From NCBI GenBank assembly GCA_016213405.1, contig JACRAM010000069.1, forward strand, positions 43,541 through 107,540: a stretch of 64,000 nt of DNA. Direction: 5' to 3'. Origin of the DNA: Bacteroidota bacterium. GTDB taxonomy: Bacteria > Bacteroidota > Bacteroidia > Palsa-948. A program made the position numbers and the translations under genes. The notes under the pieces are model-generated. The model was not told where the DNA came from, made no database searches, and saw only the letters and a program-made list of their open reading frames with translations. Shown here in pieces: positions 7,938 to 17,125 of this stretch. Position 1 is the stretch's first letter, and each line of letters opens with the position of its first letter.

Positions 7938-8984
7938 ATGTCTTCAGAAAAAATAAAAGTTGGCATCACGCAGGGCGACCCGAACGGAATCGGGCTGGAA
8001 GTTATTATTAAAACTTTTATGGATACTTCCATGCTGGAAGTTTGCACGCCTGTTCTTTTCGGCTCGCAGAAAACTTTTTCTTTTCATCGCAAGGCAATGA
8101 ATGTGGAAATACGCTTCAATCAGATACGAAGCGCTGAGCAGGCAATGCAAAGACAGCTCAATATTTTAAATGTGTACGAAGAAGAAATTCCGATTGAGTT
8201 CGGCACTTCCACTCAAACAGCAGGAAAATATGCTTTGAAGTCAATTGGCGCTGCCTGCGAAGCATTGGAGCAAAAGAAAATTGATGTGCTGGTAACGGCA
8301 CCCATCAACAAGCATAACATTCAGTCAGAACAGTTTCAGTTCAAAGGGCACACCGATTATTTGGAGAATCGTTTTAAAAACGATGCGCTCATGCTGATGT
8401 GTTCTGATAAATTCCGCGTTGGCGTGGTGACCGGGCATGTTCCGCTTGCGAATGTTTCCGCCATCATCAACCAGGATAAAATAGTTAATAAAATAAAACT
8501 GCTCAACAAATCTCTCCTGGAAGATTTCGGAATACGCAAACCAAAAATCGCTGTGCTCGGATTAAATCCGCACGCAGGAGATAACGGAACAATCGGTGGC
8601 GAAGAAGCAGTGGTGATTGTTCCCGCTATCGCGAAAGCGAAAAGCGAAAACATAATGGTGATGGGACCGTATTCCGCTGACGGGTTTTTCGGAACCGCGA
8701 TGCACATGAAATTCGATGCGGTGCTCGCCATGTATCACGATCAGGGACTGGTTCCGTTCAAGGCGCTCGCGTTTGATTCAGGAGTGAATTACACAGCAGG
8801 ACTTCCGGTCATCCGCACTTCTCCCGACCACGGAGTGGGTTACGACATTGCCGGGCAAAACAAAGCCAGCGAAACATCTTTCCGCTCGGCAGTGTATCTT
8901 GCCTGCGATATTTTCAGAACGAGAAAAGGAGAAAAAGAAATTTACGCCCACCCGCTCAGATCATATTCTCAGGAAAGGGAATAA
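7938..8984 (+). CDS. pdxA: 4-hydroxythreonine-4-phosphate dehydrogenase
   Basis: PdxA oxidises 4-phosphohydroxy-L-threonine in the DXP-dependent route to pyridoxal phosphate. Family landmarks are 'ITQGDPNGIGLEVI' at the N-terminus, 'FKGHTDYLENRF' (metal-binding His), 'GLNPHAGDNGTIGGEE', 'MYHDQGLVPFKAL' (second metal His) and 'TSPDHGVGYDIAG' near the end. The ATG at 7938 gives a 348-residue protein; the open frame before it is the dyad repeat. The upstream neighbour pepA is on the same strand, but the hairpin between them may uncouple the two. Confidence 0.93.
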   Translation: MSSEKIKVGITQGDPNGIGLEVIIKTFMDTSMLEVCTPVLFGSQKTFSFHRKAMNVEIRFNQIRSAEQAMQRQLNILNVYEEEIPIEFGTSTQTAGKYALKSIGAACEALEQKKIDVLVTAPINKHNIQSEQFQFKGHTDYLENRFKNDALMLMCSDKFRVGVVTGHVPLANVSAIINQDKIVNKIKLLNKSLLEDFGIRKPKIAVLGLNPHAGDNGTIGGEEAVVIVPAIAKAKSENIMVMGPYSADGFFGTAMHMKFDAVLAMYHDQGLVPFKALAFDSGVNYTAGLPVIRTSPDHGVGYDIAGQNKASETSFRSAVYLACDIFRTRKGEKEIYAHPLRSYSQERE

Positions 8985-9010
8985 TTTTTTGTAGAAAGAA
9001 AGAGTAATGC

Positions 9011-10585
9011 TTATTTTTCAAGTATTGTAAATTCCGTTCTGCGGTTCATTTGCCGCCCCTCCTCCGTATCGTTTGTGGTGATGGGCTGTGATTCTCCATA
9101 GCCCTTTGCTGTAAGGCGGTCTTTGCCGATGCCTTTGCTGATGAGGTAATCCACTACGGCTTGCGCGCGCTCCTGTGATAATTTTATGTTGTATTCATCT
9201 GTTCCTTTGCTGTCGGTGTGGCTTGACAATTCGATTTTCATAGCGGGATTATTGGTCAGCAACTGGACTAAGCGTTCAAGTTCTGACATGGATTCGGCAC
9301 GCAATGTTGCTTTATCAAAATCATAAAAAATGTTTTTCAATACTATTTTGCTTCCTATATTTATTTTTTCCAGCGGAATGGTTTTAATTATTTCCTTGTA
9401 AGCGGCTGTGTCGGGTATGCTCACGTTGTCAGAATAAAAAAGGTAGCCCTCTTTCTTTACGTTGATGCCGTAATTTTTTCCCGATGGAAGTGATATGAGA
9501 AACTTCCCTGTCGAACTATTGGATTTTATCTGTGAGAGAACTTCGTTTTTTTCGTTGTCGGTAATTTCAATAGCTGACTCGAGCGGAGCGGATGTTAATT
9601 TATCAACGACCATTCCTTTAAACAGGGTTAGTTTGGGTCCCTTGTCTTTTTTTATTTCTACGGGATTGATTTGATAAATATCTTTTTCTCCTATGCCTCC
9701 TGATTTTGCCGATGCGTAATAACCTGTTTGCCCGTCTGCCGTTACCACAAAATATAAATCATCATCAGGAGTATTAATAGGAGAACCAAGATTGATTGGT
9801 TTTGTCCATTTCCCTTTTTCAAATAATGATTTGAAAATATCATATCCCCCTGTGCTTTTGTGTCCCTTGGAGCTGAAATAAAGTGTCGTTCCGTCCGGGT
9901 GAATGAAAACGGCTTCTTCGTCTTCTGGCGTGTTGATGATGGAACCCATATTTTTTGCTTTCCCCCATTTTCCGTTTTTATCCTTCCTGCACATCCAGAT
10001 ATCTCTTCCGCCTTGCCCTTCTTTCCGGTTGCTGACAAAATAAATAGTATTGCCATCGGGAGCAATGCTTGCTGATGATTCGTGGTCTGCGCTGTTGACG
10101 GGTTCGGGCAGTTTATCGGGCTCGCTCCACTGTTCTCCTTCCAAGACGGATTTATAAATGTCTCCATTTCCATTTTCATTATCGCGATACAGCAGCATGG
10201 TTTGCCCGTCATTGGAAAGAGCAATAGCCGAGTTATGCCTGCCCGGCTGGTTGATGGATTCCGACAACCGTTTTGCTTCTCCCCATTTTTTTTCTTTCTC
10301 ATCATAGTAGGATTCATACACATTTTCCATCCCTTGCTTTCCTTTCTTGATTTCTTTTTCTGTCACCGGTCTTCTGGAGGTGAAAACCATCATCTGCCCA
10401 TCGGCTGATATCACCGGAGCATATTCAGAAAATGCCGTGTTGATGGTTTTGCCAAGATTGGTGATGGTGATTTTTTCGGCATCAGCACCCGGCTTTTTGG
10501 TGGAAGAGATTTGTTGTGCAAGGGTGAAAAAGCCAAAGCAACAAATCAGCAAGACCGCCAATTGAAATCTCTTCGGGATACACAT
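9011..10585 (-). CDS. OmpA-family protein with PD40/WD40-like propeller (PorE-like)
   Basis: The 524-residue exported protein has a signal peptide (residues about 1-24, ending 'TLAQ'). It is followed by PD40 beta-propeller repeats to about residue 310 ('YAPVISADGQMMVFTSRR', 'SASIAPDGNTIYFVSNRK', 'AVFIHPDGTTLYFSSKG'). A carboxypeptidase-regulatory-like domain comes next, and a C-terminal OmpA peptidoglycan-binding domain ends the protein ('IFYDFDKATLRAES', 'LSSHTDSKGTDEYNIKLSQERAQAV'). This architecture is that of PorE and related proteins, which anchor T9SS components to peptidoglycan. Next on the same strand is a PorP/SprF gene, supporting a T9SS link. Whether it is the core PorE or an accessory paralogue is undecided. 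Confidence 0.87.
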   Translation of the reverse strand: MCIPKRFQLAVLLICCFGFFTLAQQISSTKKPGADAEKITITNLGKTINTAFSEYAPVISADGQMMVFTSRRPVTEKEIKKGKQGMENVYESYYDEKEKKWGEAKRLSESINQPGRHNSAIALSNDGQTMLLYRDNENGNGDIYKSVLEGEQWSEPDKLPEPVNSADHESSASIAPDGNTIYFVSNRKEGQGGRDIWMCRKDKNGKWGKAKNMGSIINTPEDEEAVFIHPDGTTLYFSSKGHKSTGGYDIFKSLFEKGKWTKPINLGSPINTPDDDLYFVVTADGQTGYYASAKSGGIGEKDIYQINPVEIKKDKGPKLTLFKGMVVDKLTSAPLESAIEITDNEKNEVLSQIKSNSSTGKFLISLPSGKNYGINVKKEGYLFYSDNVSIPDTAAYKEIIKTIPLEKINIGSKIVLKNIFYDFDKATLRAESMSELERLVQLLTNNPAMKIELSSHTDSKGTDEYNIKLSQERAQAVVDYLISKGIGKDRLTAKGYGESQPITTNDTEEGRQMNRRTEFTILEK

Positions 10586-10613
10586 CTACAATAAGATTAA
10601 ACAGATTTCTGAA

Positions 10614-10688
10614 AGATTACGGTGATTACTTTGTGCTATTTCATCCACGCAATCTGCTTTTTTGTTTTTTCTAAAATCACCGTAATCT
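10614..10688. repeat. Inverted repeat with 14-bp perfect arms
   Basis: AGATTACGGTGATT (10614-10627) is a perfect inverted copy of 10675-10688, with a 47-base loop containing a T-rich run. It occupies the gap between the PorP-like and PD40-OmpA genes and is related to the 'cagattacaccgatt' units near 36.1 kb. Confidence 0.65.
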
Positions 10689-10699
10689 CAGTATATAAT

Positions 10700-11722
10700 C
10701 TAAATTCTTGAAGCGGATTTAGGCAGGAACGGATTGGGATTTACAAAGCGCAGGGAAATTTCAAAGCCGCCTTGTCCGCTGCTGGCAGTTTTTAATTTTG
10801 AAATGTTTACATCATAACTCAAGCCGATGTTAAACTGTGCAAACTCAAGCACTACGACAGGGATCACGGCATCTTTATTCCGGTAATGCGCGCCCAGCGA
10901 AATGGCAGCGCCTTTCACATAACCGGAACTGGATGCTTCCCTAAACGTGTAGCGGAACATATTTCCAAAAAAAAGTTCTGATGATTTTCCCTGCTGAAAA
11001 TAAATAAAGCCCGGTACCAGCGAAAAATTTCTGTTGCTTAACCGCACAAGCCCGTTTGCATACCCCGTAATTTTCATGTTGAGTTTATCATCCTTTCCGT
11101 AAAAAGAATAGGCAGGGCGGTTCGCATGGAATATGGATAGGCCCGCGCTTAAATCAAGTTTGTCCTTGCCATATTCATAATGAATGCCGCTTCCTAAATC
11201 AGGATAGGTTAAACTTGCTCCGCCCGATGGCTCACCGGATGGCATCGCGGCATTGTAACTGCTTCCGTCATACTGATTCATCCACTGAAGGTCAGCATTA
11301 TTAATGCTTCGCTGGGCAAATCCGCCATAAAGCCCGGCACCAAGCGTGCTTTCCTTGTTGATATAAACATGATAGGCATAAGTTATGTTTCCCTGTAAAG
11401 TTTTCATTTTCGCATTGCCTGCCTGGTCTTGAAAAATAGTTACGCCCATAGCAGAAAATCCTTTCCTGCCTTTCTTTTTGGCAATCTTCGCATCAAAGGA
11501 AACATTGGCTGTGCTGTAAGGGGTTGCAACGCTGTTCCATTGGTTTCTGTAATTGATGATGGCGCGCAGATCACTTTCGGCTCCCGACTGCGCTGGATTA
11601 ACAAGCAAGGGGGTCATCCAGAACCGGGCGAAGTGAATGTCCTGGGAAAAAGCCATGTAAGAAGAAAGATGGCAGATGGCAGATGTAAGAATACAAACTG
11701 CTAAGAGAGTAATTTTTTTCAT
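10700..11722 (-). CDS. PorP/SprF family type IX secretion membrane protein
   Basis: The 340-residue outer-membrane beta-barrel protein has the family features 'QDIHFARFWMTPLLVNPAQSG', 'INYRNQWNSV', 'FSAMGVTIFQDQAG' and 'GLSYDVNISKL'. PorP/SprF proteins are inner partners for T9SS type B cargo and are frequently encoded next to it. Here the type B gene at 11735-14458 lies 12 bases upstream on the same strand, so the two probably form one transcription unit. The signal peptide is odd: its hydrophobic core 'ILTSAICHLSSY' is encoded by a 'gatggcagatggcagatg' dispersed repeat. Confidence 0.9.
   Translation of the reverse strand: MKKITLLAVCILTSAICHLSSYMAFSQDIHFARFWMTPLLVNPAQSGAESDLRAIINYRNQWNSVATPYSTANVSFDAKIAKKKGRKGFSAMGVTIFQDQAGNAKMKTLQGNITYAYHVYINKESTLGAGLYGGFAQRSINNADLQWMNQYDGSSYNAAMPSGEPSGGASLTYPDLGSGIHYEYGKDKLDLSAGLSIFHANRPAYSFYGKDDKLNMKITGYANGLVRLSNRNFSLVPGFIYFQQGKSSELFFGNMFRYTFREASSSGYVKGAAISLGAHYRNKDAVIPVVVLEFAQFNIGLSYDVNISKLKTASSGQGGFEISLRFVNPNPFLPKSASRI
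11666..11690. repeat. 'GATGGCAGATGGCAGATG' repeat forming a signal-peptide core
   Basis: A 10-base-period unit within the 5' end of the PorP/SprF gene. Read on the minus strand it encodes TSAICHLSS, the hydrophobic stretch of the signal peptide. Confidence 0.6.
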
Positions 11723-11734
11723 TACACTTTTTAA

Positions 11735-14458
11735 TTATCGAATTAAACTGATATTTCCTTTTTTGCTTTCCTTTTTTCCATTTGTTAAAGTTGCTTCCAG
11801 ATAGTAAACAAACTCAGCGGAGTTCATGAGTTTGCCTTTGTATATTCCATCCCAGCAGATTTTAAGATTATCGGTTGTAAATACTTTTTCTCCCCATCGG
11901 TCGTAAATGGAGAAGGAGAATGTTTCTATGCATTTGCCCAGCACACATTCCAGTTCGTTCTGCCCGTCTTTGTTTGGAGAGAAAGCATTGGGAACAAAAA
12001 TTTCTCCGCAATCCAGCAAATCAACCGTAACGGTTACACAGGCAGAAGCAGTGCAGTTGCCGGCATTGGTAACTGTAACGCAATATTGAGTAGTTGCACT
12101 CGGAGAAACAGAAATTGCCTGAGTGGTGGCGCCATTGCCCCAACTGTAAGTTCCTCCTCCCGAAGCAGAAAGAGCAACTGTTGCCCCTTGCGAAATAGTA
12201 GTATCAGAACTTACCGTTGCAGTTGGATTTGAATTAACCGTTACAGCGGCAGAAGTAGTATCAGAACAAGAGCCGCAGGAAGCATAGACAGAATAAGTTC
12301 CTGCAGATGTTACGGGAATGCAAGAAGTAGTTGCGCCTGTAGTCCAGGAATAATTACATCCTCCGGAAGCACAAAGCGTGGTGCCCTGTCCCTGACAAAA
12401 AGTTAAACTCCCGCTGACAACTGCATTCACAGCGGAGATTACCGAAACATTTCCTACAGCAGATGCCGTACAGGTATTCACGCCAGTTACGGTTACTGTA
12501 TAATTTGTTGTGGAAGCCGGGTTCACAACAATTGAAGAAGAAGTTTGCCCTGTGTTCCACGAATAAGTTCCTCCCCCGCTGGCAGTGAGCGTTGCCGCAT
12601 CGCCTGTGCAAATGGAGGTGCTGTTCACAGAAGCGTTTGGCGCGGCAAGAACTGTAACTGTGGCGGAAGTGGTATCGGCACAAGAGCCAACGAATGCAAT
12701 CACAGAATAAGTTGTATTTGTTATGGGAGAAACGGTAATGGAAGTAGTGGTTTGCCCTCCTGAAATCCATGAATAAGAATTTCCTCCGCCTGCTGTAAGG
12801 ATGACTGATTGTCCGCTGCAAATGGGATTATTTCCAGTAATCGTTGCAGTGGGAGGGGAAGTAATGTTTACCGTTACAGCAACCGTATCGGCACAGGTTC
12901 CTGAAGTAACAAATACAGAATAAGTTGTAGTGGATGTCGGGGAAAGAACAACTACAGCAGTGAGTGTTCCATTGCTCCAGGAATAATTGCTTCCTCCGCC
13001 CGCAGTGAGTGTTGTGCTTTGCCCAGCGCAAATAGTTGTAATTCCCGAAATAGTGGCGGTGATATTATTTGATACTACCACAGTGACCGAATCAATGCTT
13101 GAGCCGCAGGAATTTGTTACTGTAACGGAATAAGAAGTTGTGATTGTCGGAGAAACTGAAATTGATGCAATGGATTGTCCCGTACTCCATAAATAATTTC
13201 CTCCACCGGTTGCTGTGAGTATTGAGTTCGCGCTGGGACAAACCGTAATATCCGCGCCAGCATTTGCCGTAGGGAGAGGATTCACGGTTACATTCACCGC
13301 ATCCGTATTGCTTCCGCAGGAATTTGTTACTGTTACAGAATAATTGGTAGTTATTGTTGGCGATGCAACAGGATTTGAAATGTTCGGGTTGCTCAATCCG
13401 GTTATTGGCAACCAGGCATAAGTTCCTCCACCGGTGGCGCTCAATGTGGTATTCGCAGATTGACAAATAGTAACATCCGTTCCGGCATTAGCGGTGGGCA
13501 GAGGAGTTACAGTGATGGTGATTGTTTGCGTTGTAGATCCTGAGCCATTGGCATTGGTGGCGGTGAGCGATGCTGTGTACGTTCCGCTCGCGCTGTAAGT
13601 AACGCAGACAGTTTGGGTTGTAGCAGTTGCAGGGTTTCCTCCCTGAAAATTCCAACTCCAGGATGTGGGAGCGTTTGTGCTTGCATCCGTAAAAGTTACG
13701 CACTGTGCCGCGCAAACAGTAGTGCTGCTTGTTGAAAAACTTGCAACCGGCACACCGCCACTAGGAACAGAAAGCGTAATGTCATCTACAGCAATTGAGG
13801 GGTCACCATTTGATGGAATTCCATCATCATTATTCGTCCAGTTAAATCCTATTTTAACATTCGGATTATTGTTTGCACTTGCAGGAAGTAATATTGAATA
13901 GGCAGTCCACCTGCCTTGAGGAGCGCATACTCCTAGTGGAGGTTTTGCAAGTGGGTCAATCATAGTCCATGTTGCGCCATCATAATACCAAAGAGTTGCA
14001 TCATCATTTACATCTCCGTTTGCAATATAATTAAATGCAAGAGTAATGGTAGATTGTCCTGTACAATTAATGGTTGGAGATTCAACTCTCATATTTGTGG
14101 TTACACAGAAAAGCACACCGCAAAATCCACCTGCATCATATGAGGCTCCCTGGTCTAAAACAAAACCATCATCAGCACCTATGTGAAGAGATGGATCTGC
14201 TGCCCCGCAAACTGAACCGCAAGCAGGGGGTGCATTACCACACTCTGCACCGCTCACAAACCATTTGTTGGATTCCGGGTCATTCAATCCGGTTGATGTT
14301 TGTGTCCATGGCCCGTTTGGTCCTGTCGTGTATAATGTTACTAAACACGGATTTCCTGAAACGCATCCATTCTGAAACGCTTCTGTCCAGAAAATTGTTT
14401 GAGCGTTTGAAGCGATGACAGAAAATATGGCGATGAAGAGGAGTAATTTTTTTTTCAT
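11735..14458 (-). CDS. Giant PKD/Ig-repeat surface protein with T9SS type B sorting domain
   Basis: The 907-residue secreted protein has a signal peptide to about residue 19. An N-terminal about 210-residue domain follows ('FWTEAFQNGCVSGNPC', 'CTGQSTITLAFNYIANGD', 'PNVKIGFNWTNNDDG', 'SIAVDDITLSV'), shared with the next two genes. Then come one PKD domain ('VASFSTSSTTVCAAQCVTF') and about seven tandem Ig-like repeats of some 75-85 residues with the pattern 'G.YSW..G.tt..I.VsP..tT.YsVtVt'. The C-terminal type B domain reads 'IFVPNAFSPNKDGQNE', 'FSIYDRWGEKVF', 'CWDGIYKGK'. It is co-oriented with, and 12 bases from, a PorP/SprF gene, its likely anchoring partner. Confidence 0.9.
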   Translation of the reverse strand: MKKKLLLFIAIFSVIASNAQTIFWTEAFQNGCVSGNPCLVTLYTTGPNGPWTQTSTGLNDPESNKWFVSGAECGNAPPACGSVCGAADPSLHIGADDGFVLDQGASYDAGGFCGVLFCVTTNMRVESPTINCTGQSTITLAFNYIANGDVNDDATLWYYDGATWTMIDPLAKPPLGVCAPQGRWTAYSILLPASANNNPNVKIGFNWTNNDDGIPSNGDPSIAVDDITLSVPSGGVPVASFSTSSTTVCAAQCVTFTDASTNAPTSWSWNFQGGNPATATTQTVCVTYSASGTYTASLTATNANGSGSTTQTITITVTPLPTANAGTDVTICQSANTTLSATGGGTYAWLPITGLSNPNISNPVASPTITTNYSVTVTNSCGSNTDAVNVTVNPLPTANAGADITVCPSANSILTATGGGNYLWSTGQSIASISVSPTITTSYSVTVTNSCGSSIDSVTVVVSNNITATISGITTICAGQSTTLTAGGGSNYSWSNGTLTAVVVLSPTSTTTYSVFVTSGTCADTVAVTVNITSPPTATITGNNPICSGQSVILTAGGGNSYSWISGGQTTTSITVSPITNTTYSVIAFVGSCADTTSATVTVLAAPNASVNSTSICTGDAATLTASGGGTYSWNTGQTSSSIVVNPASTTNYTVTVTGVNTCTASAVGNVSVISAVNAVVSGSLTFCQGQGTTLCASGGCNYSWTTGATTSCIPVTSAGTYSVYASCGSCSDTTSAAVTVNSNPTATVSSDTTISQGATVALSASGGGTYSWGNGATTQAISVSPSATTQYCVTVTNAGNCTASACVTVTVDLLDCGEIFVPNAFSPNKDGQNELECVLGKCIETFSFSIYDRWGEKVFTTDNLKICWDGIYKGKLMNSAEFVYYLEATLTNGKKESKKGNISLIR

Positions 14459-14485
14459 CTTGTATTATAATTTACGCAACTATTT

Positions 14486-15424
14486 TTATTTATTGCTGTT
14501 GCCGACAAAAACTTTTTTAACAATCACGCTTTCGTTAATCTCAATGTGTACGAAACATATCATGGCTGATTCATTCAGTATGATTTTATTTCCAACCATC
14601 GCAGCAGGCAGATTTTTTCCCAGCACATCCGTTACGCTCATGATGCGGAAGGGAAGCGAACTTTCAACGAGAATGTTTCCATCCGCAGCATAAACAGAAA
14701 CCGTATGAGCCAAATCAGCGGGCGAAGCAATGCCGGTTGTTCCTGCAGAAAGCGCAATGTCATCCACCGCAAAAGAAGGGTCAGTTCCAATGCCATCGTC
14801 ATTGTTTTTCCAGTTGAATCCGATTTTCACATTCGGATTATTATTGGCGCTGGCAGGCAGCGCAATGGAAAAAGCAGTCCATTTCCCTGATGGAGAGCAG
14901 GCACCGAGTGGAGGTTTTGCAAGAGGGTCCAATTGCGCCCATGTTGCGCCATTATAATACCAAAGCGATGCATCATCATTTACTCCATCACCATTTTCCA
15001 TATAATTAAAAGCAAGCGTAATAGTTGATTTCCCCGAACAATTAATTACGGGTGATTCCGTGCGCATATTGGTGGTAACACAAAACAAAGTTCCGCAAAA
15101 TCCACCGGCATTATAGGAAGCGCCTGCGTCCTGTGTCGTGAAGCCATCATCTACTCCTATGTGTAGTGAGGGATCTGTTCCTCCGCAGGTTGAACCGCAT
15201 ACTCCTGCCGCATTGCCACATTCGCTTCCGCTCACAAACCATTTGTTTGACTGTGCATCATTGGTGCCGGTTGATGTTTGCGTCCATGCTCCATTAGTGC
15301 CGGTATATGCTGTAGCGAAACATCCGGACACACAACCATTTTGAAACGCTTCCGTCCAGAAAGTTTGCGAGTGAGAAATAAAAAAACAAAATGTGGCGAT
15401 TAAAGAGAATAAAATTTTCTTCAT
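14486..15424 (-). CDS. Secreted protein, single copy of the shared N-terminal domain plus C-terminal sorting-like module
   Basis: The 312-residue protein has a signal peptide (to 'SHSQ', about residue 20) and a domain closely similar to the N-terminus of the adjacent giant protein ('FWTEAFQNGCVSG', 'NKWFVSGSECGNAAG', 'RTESPVINCSGKSTITLAFNYMENGD', 'PNVKIGFNWKNNDDGIG'). The last about 80 residues ('VYAADGNILVES', 'IMSVTDVLGKNLPAA', 'ICFVHIEINESVIVKKVFV') resemble a T9SS type A sorting domain. It looks like a tandem duplicate of the giant protein's N-terminal domain given a different sorting module. The 27-base gap suggests co-transcription with the two downstream genes. The ligand is unknown. 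Confidence 0.82.
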   Translation of the reverse strand: MKKILFSLIATFCFFISHSQTFWTEAFQNGCVSGCFATAYTGTNGAWTQTSTGTNDAQSNKWFVSGSECGNAAGVCGSTCGGTDPSLHIGVDDGFTTQDAGASYNAGGFCGTLFCVTTNMRTESPVINCSGKSTITLAFNYMENGDGVNDDASLWYYNGATWAQLDPLAKPPLGACSPSGKWTAFSIALPASANNNPNVKIGFNWKNNDDGIGTDPSFAVDDIALSAGTTGIASPADLAHTVSVYAADGNILVESSLPFRIMSVTDVLGKNLPAAMVGNKIILNESAMICFVHIEINESVIVKKVFVGNSNK

Positions 15425-15523
15425 GTAATCTGAATTAGAAATGAAAGAGTAAAATTAAAAAATCAATTTGAAGGAGAGAAATAAAAACGAGAAAAGTTTT
15501 TAACTCCGCTTTGCGAGAGTCCG

Positions 15524-15531
15524 TACTTTTG
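15524..15531 (+). promoter_or_regulatory. Possible -7 element in the 264-base divergent gap
   Basis: TACTTTTG in the context CCGTACTTTTGC, a common form of Bacteroidota promoters, is oriented toward the gene starting at 15689. A second TAACTTTG lies at 15669-15676, only 12 bases before the ATG. Neither has a clear -33 TTG at 19 bases, so either could be used. Confidence 0.35.
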
Positions 15532-15688
15532 CCGGACCCGAAGCCCGCAGATAAACTATGTGAGGTTTTTTTAAAAAACTCATCTGCAAAAAAGATGTTT
15601 TGGTCTGATATATTCAGCACTTCGTCTAAAAGTTGTCCCATTACTATGATATAAGGTAATAACTAGTGTAACTTTGAAGTTTGAATAG

Positions 15689-17125
15689 ATGAAAATGAAA
15701 GCAGCAAGCAAAATATTATTTTTTATTTCCATTCTTTTACAGGGTGGTTTTGCATTCTCACAGGTGCTGAATGATTACCGCTCAGTTGTCACAGGAAACT
15801 GGAATGCGCTTGCAACTTGGCAGAGCTATAATGGAGTGGCTTGGGTTGCTGCTACTGTTCTTCCAACTGCTGCCGTTGCCCAAACCATTACCATTCAAAG
15901 TCCGAATATCGTAACAATTACTGCCGCTGTTTCCGTTGATCAGGTTGTTATTAATTCTGGAGCCACACTCCAAACCTCAGCCGCAATTGTTCTCACTATT
16001 GCCGCTGGTGCAGGGGATGACCTTACTGTTAATGGAACGTTCATAGATGCTTCTTCTGGGAGCATTGTATGGAGTGCCGGCACAACATGGCTGATGGGCG
16101 CGGCAGGAACATTAATTAAAACCACCATCTCTGCGGCAACGGGCTGGCAAGGAAATTATTCTGGAGGTATAGCCACAATCCCTGCTACGGCAAATTGGAT
16201 TATCAGAAGAAATACTGCAGTAAATCCTGTCATCACAACTATAGGAGCATATTATCCAAACCTCACCATTGAAAATAATGTGGCAGGTATCTGGACAACG
16301 GCAACCACTTCAACTTTTCAAGGCACTACAGGATTTCCAACCATCAAAGGGAATTTTGATATTGGCGGGAGCGGAACCAGCACAGTTGATTTTCTGAACG
16401 GGCATACATTTGCTACACCTTCGCTTGTTCAGGGAAACACCATTATTCGTGCAGGAAATATATTACGCAATTACGGCACTGGTCTGGAGATGCAAGGCGA
16501 CCTCACAGTGAGCGGAACAGTAAATTATGCTGCAGGAGCTGGTACAAGAAAAATTATTTTTTCCGGAGGAAATGCTCAATCCATCAGCGGAGCAGGAACT
16601 CTGAATATTCGTGACATGACCATGAGCAAATCTGCAAATTCACTCACACTCAATCGCGCCATCACCATTGACAATGTGCTTACGATGACCACAGGTATAA
16701 TTAATTCTTCTTCACCAACAAATTTTCCTACCATCAACACAGCCGGAACAGTTGCCGGAGCAAACAATGCAAGTTTTGTGAATGGTCCTGTGAGATATAT
16801 CGGTACTGCCGCATTCACTTTTCCTGTTGGAAAAGGCAGCGATTATCAGCCGCTTGGTTATGGCGCTACCGGTGGCGGTGGAGTTTTTTGGACAGAGAAT
16901 TTTAATCCGGCCGGAATATGGACAACAACTAATACAGGAGCAAATTCTGCAAGCGCAAACACTTGGTATATCAGAGTTGTCAGGAAGACGGTTTGCCAGC
17001 TGGTTCTTGCGGTTCGGGTTGTCTTGTTGGAAATTCATTACACCTTGGTTCAACTACTCTTGGTGATATTGGGGCTGCGTATGATGCGGCACAAACAACT
17101 AACAAAAGAGCAGAGTCACCAATAA
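15689..17125 (+). CDS. Secreted G8-like/beta-solenoid protein, 5' part of a frame-disrupted T9SS gene
   Basis: A signal peptide (to 'AFSQ', about residue 25) leads into 'DYRSVVTGNWNALATWQSYNG', a typical start of Bacteroidota surface proteins with G8/adhesin-like beta-solenoids ('VTITAAVSVDQVVINSGATL'). Near residue 395 the frame enters the same domain as in the two preceding genes ('GGGVFWTENFNPAGIWTTTNTGA', 'SASANTWYI'). After 'TWYI' (about 16961-16972) the homologous sequence continues only in the next frame, starting 'CQEDGLPAGSCGSGC', so residues after this point are out of frame. One base appears to be missing near 16970-16980, either a real mutation or an assembly error. Confidence 0.75.
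   Translation: MKMKAASKILFFISILLQGGFAFSQVLNDYRSVVTGNWNALATWQSYNGVAWVAATVLPTAAVAQTITIQSPNIVTITAAVSVDQVVINSGATLQTSAAIVLTIAAGAGDDLTVNGTFIDASSGSIVWSAGTTWLMGAAGTLIKTTISAATGWQGNYSGGIATIPATANWIIRRNTAVNPVITTIGAYYPNLTIENNVAGIWTTATTSTFQGTTGFPTIKGNFDIGGSGTSTVDFLNGHTFATPSLVQGNTIIRAGNILRNYGTGLEMQGDLTVSGTVNYAAGAGTRKIIFSGGNAQSISGAGTLNIRDMTMSKSANSLTLNRAITIDNVLTMTTGIINSSSPTNFPTINTAGTVAGANNASFVNGPVRYIGTAAFTFPVGKGSDYQPLGYGATGGGGVFWTENFNPAGIWTTTNTGANSASANTWYIRVVRKTVCQLVLAVRVVLLEIHYTLVQLLLVILGLRMMRHKQLTKEQSHQ

Noticed and set aside
12000..13500. Regularly spaced repeats that might suggest a CRISPR array
   Set aside because: They are tandem Ig-like protein repeats of about 240 bases that keep the reading frame, with diverged sequence and no spacers.
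15435..15641. 68-residue minus-strand open frame in the divergent gap
   Set aside because: It lacks a signal or domain, and promoter-like elements of the plus-strand gene lie inside it.
16961..17000. Programmed -1 ribosomal frameshift
   Set aside because: No slippery heptamer or convincing downstream stem was seen. A missing base is the simpler explanation.
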